A stretch of DNA of 24,529 bases from the NCBI GenBank assembly GCA_021813265.1, contig JAKALF010000005.1, forward strand, positions 1 through 24,529, written 5' to 3'. The DNA comes from a bacterium (lineage in GTDB: Bacteria; Patescibacteriota; Minisyncoccia; UBA6257; GWB1-50-10). A program made the translations under genes and the position numbers. The notes beneath the pieces were generated by a model. The model saw only the letters and a program-made list of their open reading frames with translations. It was not told where the DNA came from and searched no databases. Positions 9,101-14,774 of the stretch are shown here, piece by piece. Each line of letters starts with the position of its first letter. Position 1 is the stretch's first letter.

Positions 9101-10381
9101 GATAGTTCCCTCGGCAATCAAGGCTCCCAATATAAACGAAAGATTTTCATCAAGCTTTTTAGGAAGGATTTTATCTTCCCATCTCTTGTTTTCTTCAGGC
9201 CAATACGGAACGAGATCAATATTTTTCTCTGGCCACAATAGATCATTTGTTCGTTCAATGACGGCAATGTCGTTTTTTTGCGCATCTTGAAGAAGCTTCC
9301 ATTCAAAATATGGTTTCCCCGTTATATAGTCTCGAGTCCATGTGAGTATGGGGTGGTTTAAAGTTCCTTGAAGTTCAAATCCGTGACGAGTTCGTATTTT
9401 TATCGTCTTATGTTTCCCACTATCAAACCATTTATCGGCTTTGTGTATTGAACGATCGCGCGAAAGGACCTTGATATCAATATTCTCAGATCCGTTAGAA
9501 GGCAACGTATTAATAGGTTGCAATCCTTTATGGGTGACGATAAGGGTATCGCCGGTAACGCAGTAACGCATGGCGGCAGGCGCGTCTCCATCAACAGAAT
9601 TATGTACAAAAACTCCGACATCGAGAAGAAAATTATGAGTTTTTCCAATCGTGATTTCATAAACATCTTCTCTTTCAATTTCTTTTCGAACACTTCTTAC
9701 TCTACTAGTTTTAGGATCATCTTTTTTTATCGAAAAACGCGTATACCCAGGCATAAGAGAATCTTCGAACCGCAGTGATTGCGCTTCTTTATAACTTCCG
9801 TCACGCAACATAAATTTGTGATCGGGCGTGCATCGCACAGATTCACCATTATCCAGAGTTACCTTTACAAGTTCAGCTTTTTTGCGAGTTATACGAGGAC
9901 GCTCTATTTCCGCAATCTCTATAGACTGTGTTTCATGATTGAATGTGTAGGTATAATTTTTCTTCCCCTGTTCGTATTCTTTTACAAGTTCTTTAAAAGA
10001 AAGACCTCTCCCATCGGTGAGTTTAATCTTAGTTTCTCCGGTAAAACATCCCCAATTGCCTTGTCCGTCAATCAAAGGATATCGAAGAGAAAAATCTTGG
10101 GCCATGCGAGCGATAGTGTCATAAATGGCGGAATCGCCATGAGGATGATATTTACCCATAACCTCACCCACGACGTTCGCTGATTTTTTGAATTTCGCGC
10201 CATGAATAAGACCGGAATCCCACATCGCCCAAAGAATGCGGCGTTGCACGGGTTTCAATCCATCACGCACGTCGGGAAGAGCGCGGGAAACAATAACGGA
10301 CATCGCGTAATCAAGATACGACTCGCGAAGTTCGTTCGTTATTTCAACAGGTTTTATATGTTTATCCAAAGGTTGTTCCAT
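6161..10381 (-). CDS. gyrA: DNA gyrase subunit A carrying two inteins
   Basis: The 1406-residue frame contains a complete GyrA of 814 residues once two inteins are removed. Extein residues 1-111 hold the start of the breakage-reunion domain, 262-273 a 12-residue linker piece ending in the catalytic tyrosine (AAMRY, Y273), and 716-1406 the rest, including the C-terminal DNA-wrapping domain. The GyrA box QKRGGKG (1120-1126) argues for gyrase rather than topoisomerase IV. Gyrase introduces negative supercoils as A2B2 with GyrB; gyrB is not in this window. Inteins interrupt the protein at residues 112-261 and 274-715, so an active enzyme requires both to splice. No Shine-Dalgarno precedes the ATG. 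A weak TATATT (10391-10396) lies close upstream, and the gene also follows a promoter at 11477. Confidence 0.96.
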   Translation of the reverse strand: MEQPLDKHIKPVEITNELRESYLDYAMSVIVSRALPDVRDGLKPVQRRILWAMWDSGLIHGAKFKKSANVVGEVMGKYHPHGDSAIYDTIARMAQDFSLRYPLIDGQGNWGCFTGETKIKLTDGRGLSFKELVKEYEQGKKNYTYTFNHETQSIEIAEIERPRITRKKAELVKVTLDNGESVRCTPDHKFMLRDGSYKEAQSLRFEDSLMPGYTRFSIKKDDPKTSRVRSVRKEIEREDVYEITIGKTHNFLLDVGVFVHNSVDGDAPAAMRYCVTGDTLIVTHKGLQPINTLPSNGSENIDIKVLSRDRSIHKADKWFDSGKHKTIKIRTRHGFELQGTLNHPILTWTRDYITGKPYFEWKLLQDAQKNDIAVIERTNDLLWPEKNIDLVPYWPEENKRWEDKILPKKLDENLSFILGALIAEGTIKEHEIEFCNSDLQFIDMFSDRWKKVFPDCRLHRFSRNPSSYGKKPYYTLEIHSRKVITLLLAIGLHPVKSRDKRIPHLIFQSPKSVVSAFLQGYFEGDGSASNSGRMNELSAISKSELLLKEMQVLLLRFGIASTRRFDSWRKTHKLYIRGLKNYFLFQHQIHFAGTTKRLKFEKIVNNLVKDFPQSDFVPFLSEFVRNHTARGKKEVTYKVNFDRYSNLEKRASSLFTAVEERAQSKISDLFATLLSNNYLFDPIVDIKHGGVNQVYSIRVASECHSFIGNGFVNHNTEARLTKTAETLLTDIEKETVEWQGNYDNTRFEPKCLPAKIPNLLLNGAVGIAVGMATSIPPHNMSELVDGIVYLSEHPDADTKDLMTLIPGPDFPTGGIIYDKKALEEAYATGKGSVTMRAVADIEERKSGSYQIVITEIPYQVNKSELISKMANLVVEKKVEGIKDIRDESDREGMRIVIEVKNDGSPQKILNQLYQYTELQKNFYFNMIALAGGIQPQVLSLKEILSAYLDHRVVVVKKRTAFDLKKAEERAHILEGLEKALNAIDKVIATIKKSKDKEDAKKNLMKQFALTDIQTNAILEMRLQTLAALERHKIEDELKEKKKLIAELQGILKSEKKIAEIVRKEALEMKTAFPDPRKTKIVASGLKDFREEDLIPEEDVIITLTKDGYIKRLPATTFKAQKRGGKGLIGIDLKEEDQIYKIVFADTHDNVLFFTDRGRAFQTRVYDVPVASRTAKGKSIYTFLSMPGTEKVNAIVTYGNNEKSGFLVMATERGVIKKTSLNGFDNVRKNGIIALKLKSDDSLRWVRRSSGNDEIILVTQRGQSIRFKEKDARPMGRTASGIRAIKLKKGDMIAGFDVIEKEREAVGKERLVVVMANGYGKQTLLKEYKTQRRGGGGIKTANVTPKTGHVIDAQIVDDEYEEVIAFSSKGQVIRTKLSAVRIAGRATQGVRIMNLEKGDSLSGIVCL
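8237..9562 (-). other. Intein 2: full intein with LAGLIDADG endonuclease (442 aa)
   Basis: GyrA residues 274-715 lie directly after the catalytic tyrosine and before TEARL, the same insertion point as the mycobacterial GyrA intein. It starts with CVTGDTL, has block B GTLNHP and ends GFVNHN before extein T716. Between the splicing halves are two endonuclease motifs, LGALIAEG (acidic residue E424) and FLQGYFEGDG (D525), both intact, so homing activity is plausible. Splicing and endonuclease functions follow from family knowledge. Confidence 0.93.
9599..10048 (-). other. Intein 1: mini-intein in GyrA (150 aa)
   Basis: GyrA residues 112-261 interrupt the conserved GyrA sequence between GNWG and SVDGD. 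The segment starts with nucleophile C112 (CFTGETKIKL, block A), has a TPDH block B (T185-H188), a block F with EITIGKTHNFLL and ends in H260-N261, followed by extein S262. These are the standard class 1 intein splicing residues. There is no room for, and no trace of, a LAGLIDADG endonuclease, so this is a mini-intein that can splice but not home by itself. Confidence 0.92.
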
Positions 10382-10414
10382 AGGTATTAGAATATAGAAA
10401 GACGAGATAAATTT

Positions 10415-10861
10415 CTAGGGAAGTATCTGCTTCGGAAGCGGATCGGTTACGGGTGGAATATATTCCGTTGAAGTTGCTTCTATAAATATCTGGTTTTTGG
10501 GTTCTAGGGCGCGTGATAGGGTGTCAAAATAGGTTTTTCCAAGGTTCCAAACTTGAGTAACTTTTCCTTGAATATCTTGAAAAACAATATACGCGCCCCG
10601 TCCCAACGTTTCAAAAAAAGATTTTCCGGACGAAGGAGAAGGCTTCTCCTGGGTCTTTAATACTTCCGTGCTCGTAGGATTTTGTTTTACAAGAGTCTGG
10701 GGAGAACCGGGAATGGTTACATTAATATATACAATCCAGAGAAAAATTACGATAATGGCTGAAAGAGAAGAAGCGGTGATAAGAATTCTTCGTTTGGTGT
10801 CCTCGGGCGCGTTTTGAATCCTTCGAAGACTTTGTTCTACTCTTCGAACGTAATGTTTCAT
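10415..10861 (-). CDS. Small single-pass membrane protein, unknown function
   Basis: From the ATG at 10861 the product has 148 residues: a basic, amphipathic cytoplasmic N-terminus (1-25), one membrane helix (about 26-47) and an extracytoplasmic Ser/Thr/Pro-rich region with a moderately conserved-looking middle (SFFETLGRGAYIVFQDIQGK), ending in a proline-rich tail. An upstream in-frame ATG at 10900 would overlap the preceding gene by 35 bases, whereas 10861 follows its stop by four bases, so I prefer 10861. I recognise no domain. It lies between a metallo-beta-lactamase-fold gene and gyrA and is probably co-transcribed with both. Confidence 0.7.
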   Translation of the reverse strand: MKHYVRRVEQSLRRIQNAPEDTKRRILITASSLSAIIVIFLWIVYINVTIPGSPQTLVKQNPTSTEVLKTQEKPSPSSGKSFFETLGRGAYIVFQDIQGKVTQVWNLGKTYFDTLSRALEPKNQIFIEATSTEYIPPVTDPLPKQILP

Positions 10862-10865
10862 ATAG

Positions 10866-11462
10866 TTATTTCCCCGAGAGATTGGGAGACAATACGACAA
10901 CCTTCATGGCGTGGTCCACAATCTCCTTCTTTTTTATCGTCAGTTTCTCCTCGGGCTTGGAATCTTCTCCCCCAACTTCTTTCAAAAAAACTTTAAGATC
11001 GGTATACAAGGAAGGAATAATGATGCCGGGTTCTATCTGGCGTATATATTTGGCAATGGATGATTGTTGGAGATAGGGTTTTCCTCCGGCGGGAACGATT
11101 AAGATATCAATCTCTTGAAGGGCGAAGAGCGTTTTAGGATCAAGTTCTTTACTGATACCCCCCAAAACGCCAAGGGTTATATCATCCCATGTTATGGAAT
11201 ACATGGTTTTTTCCATTTCTCCATCATGTTCCGTGTTCCAGCCGCGAACATGAATCCCCCCTATCTCATATTCCCCTTGATGGTATATATAGATAGGAGA
11301 ATCTTCTTCGGATGGGGGACGTTCAACGTCTTTTTCCGAAAATGAGGTGTGGATAACGACACCCGCTCCTTTCATAGAGCGTTGATTAGTCGGGTCGATG
11401 AGAATGGTTTGTTCTCCTGATTGGATTTTGAAATAGTTCTGCTCTTGAAATGTAATGACCAT
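10866..11462 (-). CDS. Degenerate metallo-beta-lactamase-fold protein (UlaG-like)
   Basis: The 198-residue sequence follows the pattern of short UlaG-type metallo-beta-lactamase-fold proteins. It has an N-terminal beta strand reading YFKIQSGEQTILIDP, a GEYEIGGIHVRG segment typical of the family, DILIVPAGGKPYL and a late IIIPSLYT strand. The HxHxDH metal motif that should follow the first strands is absent: the equivalent place reads VVIHTSFSEKDV. No later metal-binding histidines are obvious, so this copy probably does not bind two zinc ions and may have a non-enzymatic role. It is the first gene after a good promoter and heads the run leading to gyrA. Confidence 0.75.
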   Translation of the reverse strand: MVITFQEQNYFKIQSGEQTILIDPTNQRSMKGAGVVIHTSFSEKDVERPPSEEDSPIYIYHQGEYEIGGIHVRGWNTEHDGEMEKTMYSITWDDITLGVLGGISKELDPKTLFALQEIDILIVPAGGKPYLQQSSIAKYIRQIEPGIIIPSLYTDLKVFLKEVGGEDSKPEEKLTIKKKEIVDHAMKVVVLSPNLSGK

Positions 11463-11476
11463 GATATTGAGTCTTC

Positions 11477-11505
11477 ATTATACTACCCTTTCCGTATCTA
11501 TTCAA
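11477..11505 (-). promoter_or_regulatory. Promoter of the run leading to gyrA
   Basis: On the minus strand TTGAAT (11500-11505) and a perfect TATAAT (11477-11482) are 17 bp apart. The predicted start near 11470 leaves an 8-nt leader before the ATG at 11462 and no Shine-Dalgarno. Confidence 0.7.
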
Positions 11506-11529
11506 TCCAAATTTGCTTTTTTTTGGACG

Positions 11530-11538
11530 TGTTATACT
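11530..11538 (+). promoter_or_regulatory. Extended -10 promoter for the peptidoglycan-binding protein gene
   Basis: TGT-TATACT forms an extended -10 element. The -35 region is poor. A start near 11545 would give a leader of about 54 nt to the ATG at 11599. It diverges from the minus-strand promoter at 11477. Confidence 0.4.
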
Positions 11539-11598
11539 TTTTATAACCTTATAACTTTCTCACTATTAAATACAAAGGTCGAAAAATTTATAATCCAT

Positions 11599-12201
11599 AT
11601 GAATAATAAAATGAAAATTGGGGTTGTCATGGTAATGGCCGTGGGGATGATAACTCCAGCAATGTCGTTTGCTCAAACCGAATCAATGCCACAGCTCTTA
11701 GTTAGGCATACTTCGTGCTGGGTTAATACTGGAACAATAACTGGGCCTGCCTTGTCTTGTCTCGATGCATTAGTTGCCGAACTCCAGCAGCAAGTTACGA
11801 GTCTCTCAGCGCGCGTCGCGAAACTTGAAGCGGGCAACGTACCAAACCCCATCCCCATCCCCCAACCCACCCCAAATCCTCTTCCACCGACATGCGATTC
11901 CACTGGAGGGGGATGTACTTCACCAATGTCACAAGGGACTTCAGGAGCAAGTGTAGAAACAATTCAAAAACTCCTCAAAGCAGAAGGGTTGTTCACCTAT
12001 CCAACCGCGACGGGATATTATGGCTCAATCACCGAAAAAGCCGTGAAAGCGTATCAGGAGAAAAATGGACTTCCCGCGTCGGGAATTGTTGATCAAGCCA
12101 CGATCAAAAAAATGGAAATGACCGCGACGCGAGTAGCTCCATCGCTCCGGTCTCAAATCCAGAACATGACAGGGGGAATGCGGTCCGTCCCCGCGAGGTA
12201 G
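11599..12201 (+). CDS. Secreted peptidoglycan-binding domain protein
   Basis: The 200-residue product starts with a signal peptide (about 1-26, ending MSFAQ). A short leucine-heptad coiled coil follows (56-78, LDALVAELQQQVTSLSARVA), then a proline-rich linker (81-97) and a PG_binding_1 domain (about 112-172). That domain shows the family pattern GASVETIQKLLKAEGLF, GYYGSITEKAVKAYQ and GLPASGIVDQATI. Two cysteine pairs lie around residues 40-54 and 99-106. Such proteins bind the cell wall, often as an anchor for a surface structure. There is no catalytic domain. An upstream extension of the frame to 11455 overlaps the divergent promoter region and lacks a signal peptide at its start, so I begin at 11599 (11611 is also possible). 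A strong terminator follows, so it is a single-gene unit. Confidence 0.85.
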   Translation: MNNKMKIGVVMVMAVGMITPAMSFAQTESMPQLLVRHTSCWVNTGTITGPALSCLDALVAELQQQVTSLSARVAKLEAGNVPNPIPIPQPTPNPLPPTCDSTGGGCTSPMSQGTSGASVETIQKLLKAEGLFTYPTATGYYGSITEKAVKAYQEKNGLPASGIVDQATIKKMEMTATRVAPSLRSQIQNMTGGMRSVPAR

Positions 12202-12226
12202 CAAGAGTTTATAAATAAACTTACTT

Positions 12227-12254
12227 AAAAGCCGAAGCGACCCTTCGGCTTTTT
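12227..12254 (+). terminator. Intrinsic terminator
   Basis: A perfect 11-bp stem AAAAGCCGAAG/CTTCGGCTTTT with loop CGACC, followed by T. The A-rich 5' side also gives a T-run on the minus strand. Confidence 0.88.
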
Positions 12255-12265
12255 AATGGAGGGCC

Positions 12266-12294
12266 TTGATATTCCTCGCCTTGTCTGATAACCT
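12266..12294 (+). promoter_or_regulatory. rpsA promoter
   Basis: TTGATA (12266-12271), a 17-bp spacer and TAACCT (12289-12294) preceded by TGA. The predicted start near 12301 leaves about 6 nt before the rpsA ATG at 12307, with no Shine-Dalgarno. Confidence 0.6.
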
Positions 12295-12306
12295 TTTTCA
12301 TACTAT

Positions 12307-13407
12307 ATGACAAGTTCGCCTTCACCAAGACAACAGAACGGTTCCATTCTAACTTACGCCATAAAGAGCGATCCCCGTCTTTTCTCCTTTCTGAAACCCG
12401 GAGATATTGTGGGGGGAACCCTTCTTGAAAGGGGATCAAAAAAAATCCTCATTGATCTGGGCCGTCACGGAACGGGAGCGGTATATCCAAGCGAGATTCA
12501 AAACGCCAAAGGGTTATTGAAAGAACTGGAACTAGGCTCTCCTGTTCAGGCTAAAGTGATTAATATTGATAATGAAGAAGGATATGTCGAACTTTCTCTT
12601 GCCGAAGCGGGCAAGCAAAAGGCATGGGAGGAGATACGGGAATTGAAGGAAAAAGATGAACCCTTTCCCGTCCGTATCACAGGATCGAATAAAGGAGGGC
12701 TTCTTCTTGATATAAATGGACTTCAGGCCTTTCTTCCCGTCTCCCAGCTTTCCGATGAACATTATCCTAAAACGCCAGGAGGAACCGAAGACAAATTTTC
12801 ACAGTCGCTTGAAGGACTTGTGGGGCAGGAACTGTCAGTCAAAATCGTTGAGGCGAATCCCCGATCGAATAAACTTATCGTCTCAGAGAAAGAAGCAACC
12901 GAAATTTCCACGAAGGAACTTGTAAAAGGTTACAGCGTGGGACAGATAGTTGAAGGAATCATTTCAAGCGTCGCTGATTTCGGAGCCTTTATTAAATTCA
13001 CCGACAATCCGGCCGTTGAAGGGCTCATCCACGTTTCAGAGCTCGCGTGGAGATTAGTTGATAATCCGAAAGAAGTCGTGAAAGTTGATGATGTCGTAAA
13101 AGCAAAAATTACCGAAATTAAAGACGGGAAAATCTCCCTCTCGTTAAAAGCCCTAATGGAAGATCCTTGGGAAGGCGTTTTAAAGATATATAAAGAAGGA
13201 GAAGAAGTGAAAGGATCCGTGTACAGTTTTAATCCCTTTGGAGCTATCGTAACGTTAAACAAAGAAATTCAAGGACAACTTCACGTAACTGATTTCGGAA
13301 GCGTTGAAGAAATGAAAAAACAACTGGGAGAATCTAAAGACCACGCCTTTATCATTGAAAGCGTAAAACCCCAAGAAAGAAGAATCGTTCTGAAGCTTAA
13401 GAAATAA
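12307..13407 (+). CDS. rpsA: Ribosomal protein S1 (four S1 domains)
   Basis: The 366-residue protein contains four OB-fold S1 RNA-binding domains at about 28-96, 111-188, 204-277 and 293-366. The third is the most canonical: GQIVEGIISSVADFGAFIKF, then EGLIHVSELAW and VKAKITEIKDGKISLSLKAL. E. coli S1 has six domains, while shorter forms with about four are common in Firmicutes and Patescibacteria. S1 helps the 30S subunit bind and unfold mRNA leaders. The gene itself seems to have an almost absent leader. It stands alone, 25 bases before the promoter of the next gene. A general S1-domain RNA-binding protein is the alternative, but domain number and order fit rpsA. Confidence 0.88.
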   Translation: MTSSPSPRQQNGSILTYAIKSDPRLFSFLKPGDIVGGTLLERGSKKILIDLGRHGTGAVYPSEIQNAKGLLKELELGSPVQAKVINIDNEEGYVELSLAEAGKQKAWEEIRELKEKDEPFPVRITGSNKGGLLLDINGLQAFLPVSQLSDEHYPKTPGGTEDKFSQSLEGLVGQELSVKIVEANPRSNKLIVSEKEATEISTKELVKGYSVGQIVEGIISSVADFGAFIKFTDNPAVEGLIHVSELAWRLVDNPKEVVKVDDVVKAKITEIKDGKISLSLKALMEDPWEGVLKIYKEGEEVKGSVYSFNPFGAIVTLNKEIQGQLHVTDFGSVEEMKKQLGESKDHAFIIESVKPQERRIVLKLKK

Positions 13408-13432
13408 AAGACAAAAACCGTTTTAGAGAACC

Positions 13433-13461
13433 TTGACTTTTTATCTGATATGTTATATCAT
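13433..13461 (+). promoter_or_regulatory. Promoter of the 13551 gene
   Basis: TTGACT (13433-13438), a 17-bp spacer and TATCAT (13456-13461). It implies a leader of about 80 nt. In that leader TTTTTCC and GGAAAAA can pair before the GGAGGT Shine-Dalgarno at 13540-13545. Confidence 0.55.
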
Positions 13462-13550
13462 TATACCAGATTTTTTTAAACCTGATTTTTCCGATGTTTC
13501 TGAAAAAGTAGAAGGAATCGAAGGAAAAACACAACATATGGAGGTATCAC

Positions 13551-14042
13551 GTGACACAAAAAAAATTGAAACATCTGCAATTAATCACCGACAGCATCCC
13601 AATCATAACCCCATCCTTTCAAAGGGACTCATTCTTCAAGAATGGTCCCGTGAAGTTATATATTTGGGATAGTTTCAGGGATCGGATCCTAAAAGCAATC
13701 CCCGATACCATCCCCGCCTATGAGGGAAGTTTGCGTCAAACCCAGCTTTCAAAGAACATGTATGATTCCGAGATCCTTACGGAACTCGGACATCCCAAAC
13801 CCTTCTCCCTCCTAGAATTCACTGCTATTCTCTCCCATTTACTCATGAAGCAACCAGAAGGAGAGGAAGGCAAGCTACTCGTCAATGGCTACGCCACCAT
13901 CTTCTATGTTGAATTGGAAGATGGTCGCGTGGTGGCCGTGTACGCGGGCTGGCGTGCTGGCGCTCGCGCGTGGTCCTTGCGTGCGTTTGCTTTTGGTGCT
14001 GGCTTCTGGTACGGAGGCGACCGCGTTTTCTCTCGCAGCTGA
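13551..14042 (+). CDS. Hypothetical protein with Trp-rich C-terminal motif (163 aa, GTG start)
   Basis: Start: a GTG at 13551 lies five bases after a perfect GGAGGT, which fixes the frame. The 163-residue product has a helical N-terminal half and a C-terminal stretch from about residue 112 (NGYATIFYVELEDGRVVAV, then GW, AW and FWYGGDRVFSRS) in which aromatic residues alternate with short strands. From memory, proteins ending with this kind of DGRVVAV-W-W-DRVFSR pattern recur in Parcubacteria genomes, often in many copies, without a known function; that recollection is not verified here. It is a soluble protein without signal peptide. It has its own promoter and a terminator at 14092-14140, so it is a single-gene unit. 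Confidence 0.78.
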   Translation: MTQKKLKHLQLITDSIPIITPSFQRDSFFKNGPVKLYIWDSFRDRILKAIPDTIPAYEGSLRQTQLSKNMYDSEILTELGHPKPFSLLEFTAILSHLLMKQPEGEEGKLLVNGYATIFYVELEDGRVVAVYAGWRAGARAWSLRAFAFGAGFWYGGDRVFSRS

Positions 14043-14091
14043 CCTTTCCCTTTTTTCCCTTTCTTCTTTTTCCCTCCTCTTCCTTTTCATT

Positions 14092-14140
14092 CTCCCTCTT
14101 TCTCTTTTATTTTTATCCTTTGAGAAAGAGGGAGTTTTTT
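14092..14140 (+). terminator. Intrinsic terminator after the 13551 gene
   Basis: CTCCCTCTTTCTC (14092-14104) pairs perfectly over 13 bp with GAGAAAGAGGGAG (14122-14134) and is followed by TTTTTT. The left arm is the end of a pyrimidine-only tract that starts at 14043. Confidence 0.85.
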
Positions 14141-14164
14141 ATCACAAATAAAACACAAATAGTG

Positions 14165-14512
14165 ATGGAGCGCATAAAAAAGGATATAATCAAGCTCGTA
14201 ATTGATCAAGTAATGGTAGAAGACAAGTCAAGATTTTTTCCACCATTTCTCCCCCTTAATAAGATTCAAGAACGGGAATTGGATAAAACGGATACCCCCG
14301 CTTTTAACACTGGCGCCATCTTAGGTCGGGTGAACCAAACCAATATGAAGCGAATTTGGAATAAGCACAAATTAAACACCCCTCTTAAAAGAAAGGTCTT
14401 CGTAGTCACATACACGAATGAAGGGCTTTGCTTCGGATTGGAACTCGGTCCGTTAAAATTTGAACCATACAAACGCGGACGACATCCCAATCTGCCAGTT
14501 GTGACAGTTTGA
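14165..14512 (+). CDS. Chimeric hypothetical ORF containing an mnmA 5' fragment (doubtful gene)
   Basis: A 115-codon frame begins MERIKKDIIKL. Residues 61-80 (MKRIWNKHKLNTPLKRKVFV) are nearly the same as the first 20 residues of the intact MnmA at 16402. The tail (about residues 81-115) matches nothing I recognise. There is no Shine-Dalgarno. The simplest reading is the former upstream region and first codons of mnmA, cut off and followed by foreign sequence that happens to stay open. A small real protein cannot be excluded for the first 60 residues. Confidence 0.3.
   Translation: MERIKKDIIKLVIDQVMVEDKSRFFPPFLPLNKIQERELDKTDTPAFNTGAILGRVNQTNMKRIWNKHKLNTPLKRKVFVVTYTNEGLCFGLELGPLKFEPYKRGRHPNLPVVTV
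14345..14405 (+). repeat. 61-bp direct repeat, copy A (truncated mnmA 5' end)
   Basis: It starts at an ATG and matches 16402-16462 at 56 of 61 positions. The five differences (AAG/ACG, CGA/AGA, AAC/AAT, ACC/ATC, TTC/TTT) preserve the frame. Identity stops abruptly after GTAG, and no similarity remains upstream of the ATG. Confidence 0.9.
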
Positions 14513-14699
14513 AACGAACTCGCAGTTGAACACGCTGTTCTTGCCATTTGTTTGCCCTTGGGGCGAGCGGTTCGACAGAGATGAGAGATTTTGTAACGAT
14601 TGACGACCTGGAGCGAACGCAAACGATTTTTGAAAGAATGGTTCAATTTGCTTACTTGACAATGAAAATTAGAAATCCGAAGTTATCCACATTTTCCAG
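14406..14699 (+). other. Region without a convincing gene between repeat copy A and the fic operator
   Basis: About 290 bases. Frames stay open on both strands (a 69-codon frame on the minus strand at 14453-14662), but none has a ribosome binding site or a recognisable domain. I see no tRNA, no terminal inverted repeats and no transposase remnant. It may be the left end of the inserted segment. Confidence 0.5.
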
Positions 14700-14773
14700 T
14701 TTGTTTACATTGCTTGACCAGATGTAAACAAATGTGTATACTTTGTTTACATTGATAAAAAGATGTAAACAAA
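14700..14773 (+). promoter_or_regulatory. fic promoter with four phased operator half-sites
   Basis: The half-site TTTGTTTACAT and its exact reverse complement ATGTAAACAAA alternate: forward at 14700-14710, reverse at 14722-14732, forward at 14742-14752 and reverse at 14763-14773. Start-to-start steps are 22, 20 and 21 bp, close to two helical turns each. The promoter TTGACC (14714-14719), 17 bp, TATACT (14737-14742) lies inside the array, and the last half-site ends one base before the fic ATG. Binding would block transcription, so this looks like an autorepressor site, probably read by the winged-helix end of the Fic protein. Confidence 0.85.
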
Positions 14774-14774
14774 C

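Noticed and set aside
11455..11598. Upstream extension of the peptidoglycan-binding protein to 11455
   Set aside because: It would overlap the divergent gene start and the promoter region and would bury the signal peptide 48 residues inside the protein.
13433..13672. 79-codon frame overlapping the start of the 13551 gene
   Set aside because: It begins inside the promoter and ends inside the gene that has the perfect Shine-Dalgarno and GTG start in a different frame.
14453..14662. Minus-strand 69-codon frame opposite the orphan region
   Set aside because: No ribosome binding site and no recognisable domain; it lies over the region next to the fic operator and is best treated as a chance open frame.
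14700..14773. CRISPR-like short repeats upstream of fic
   Set aside because: The units are 11 bp in alternating orientation with 9-11 bp gaps, overlapping a promoter; this is an operator, not a repeat-spacer array.
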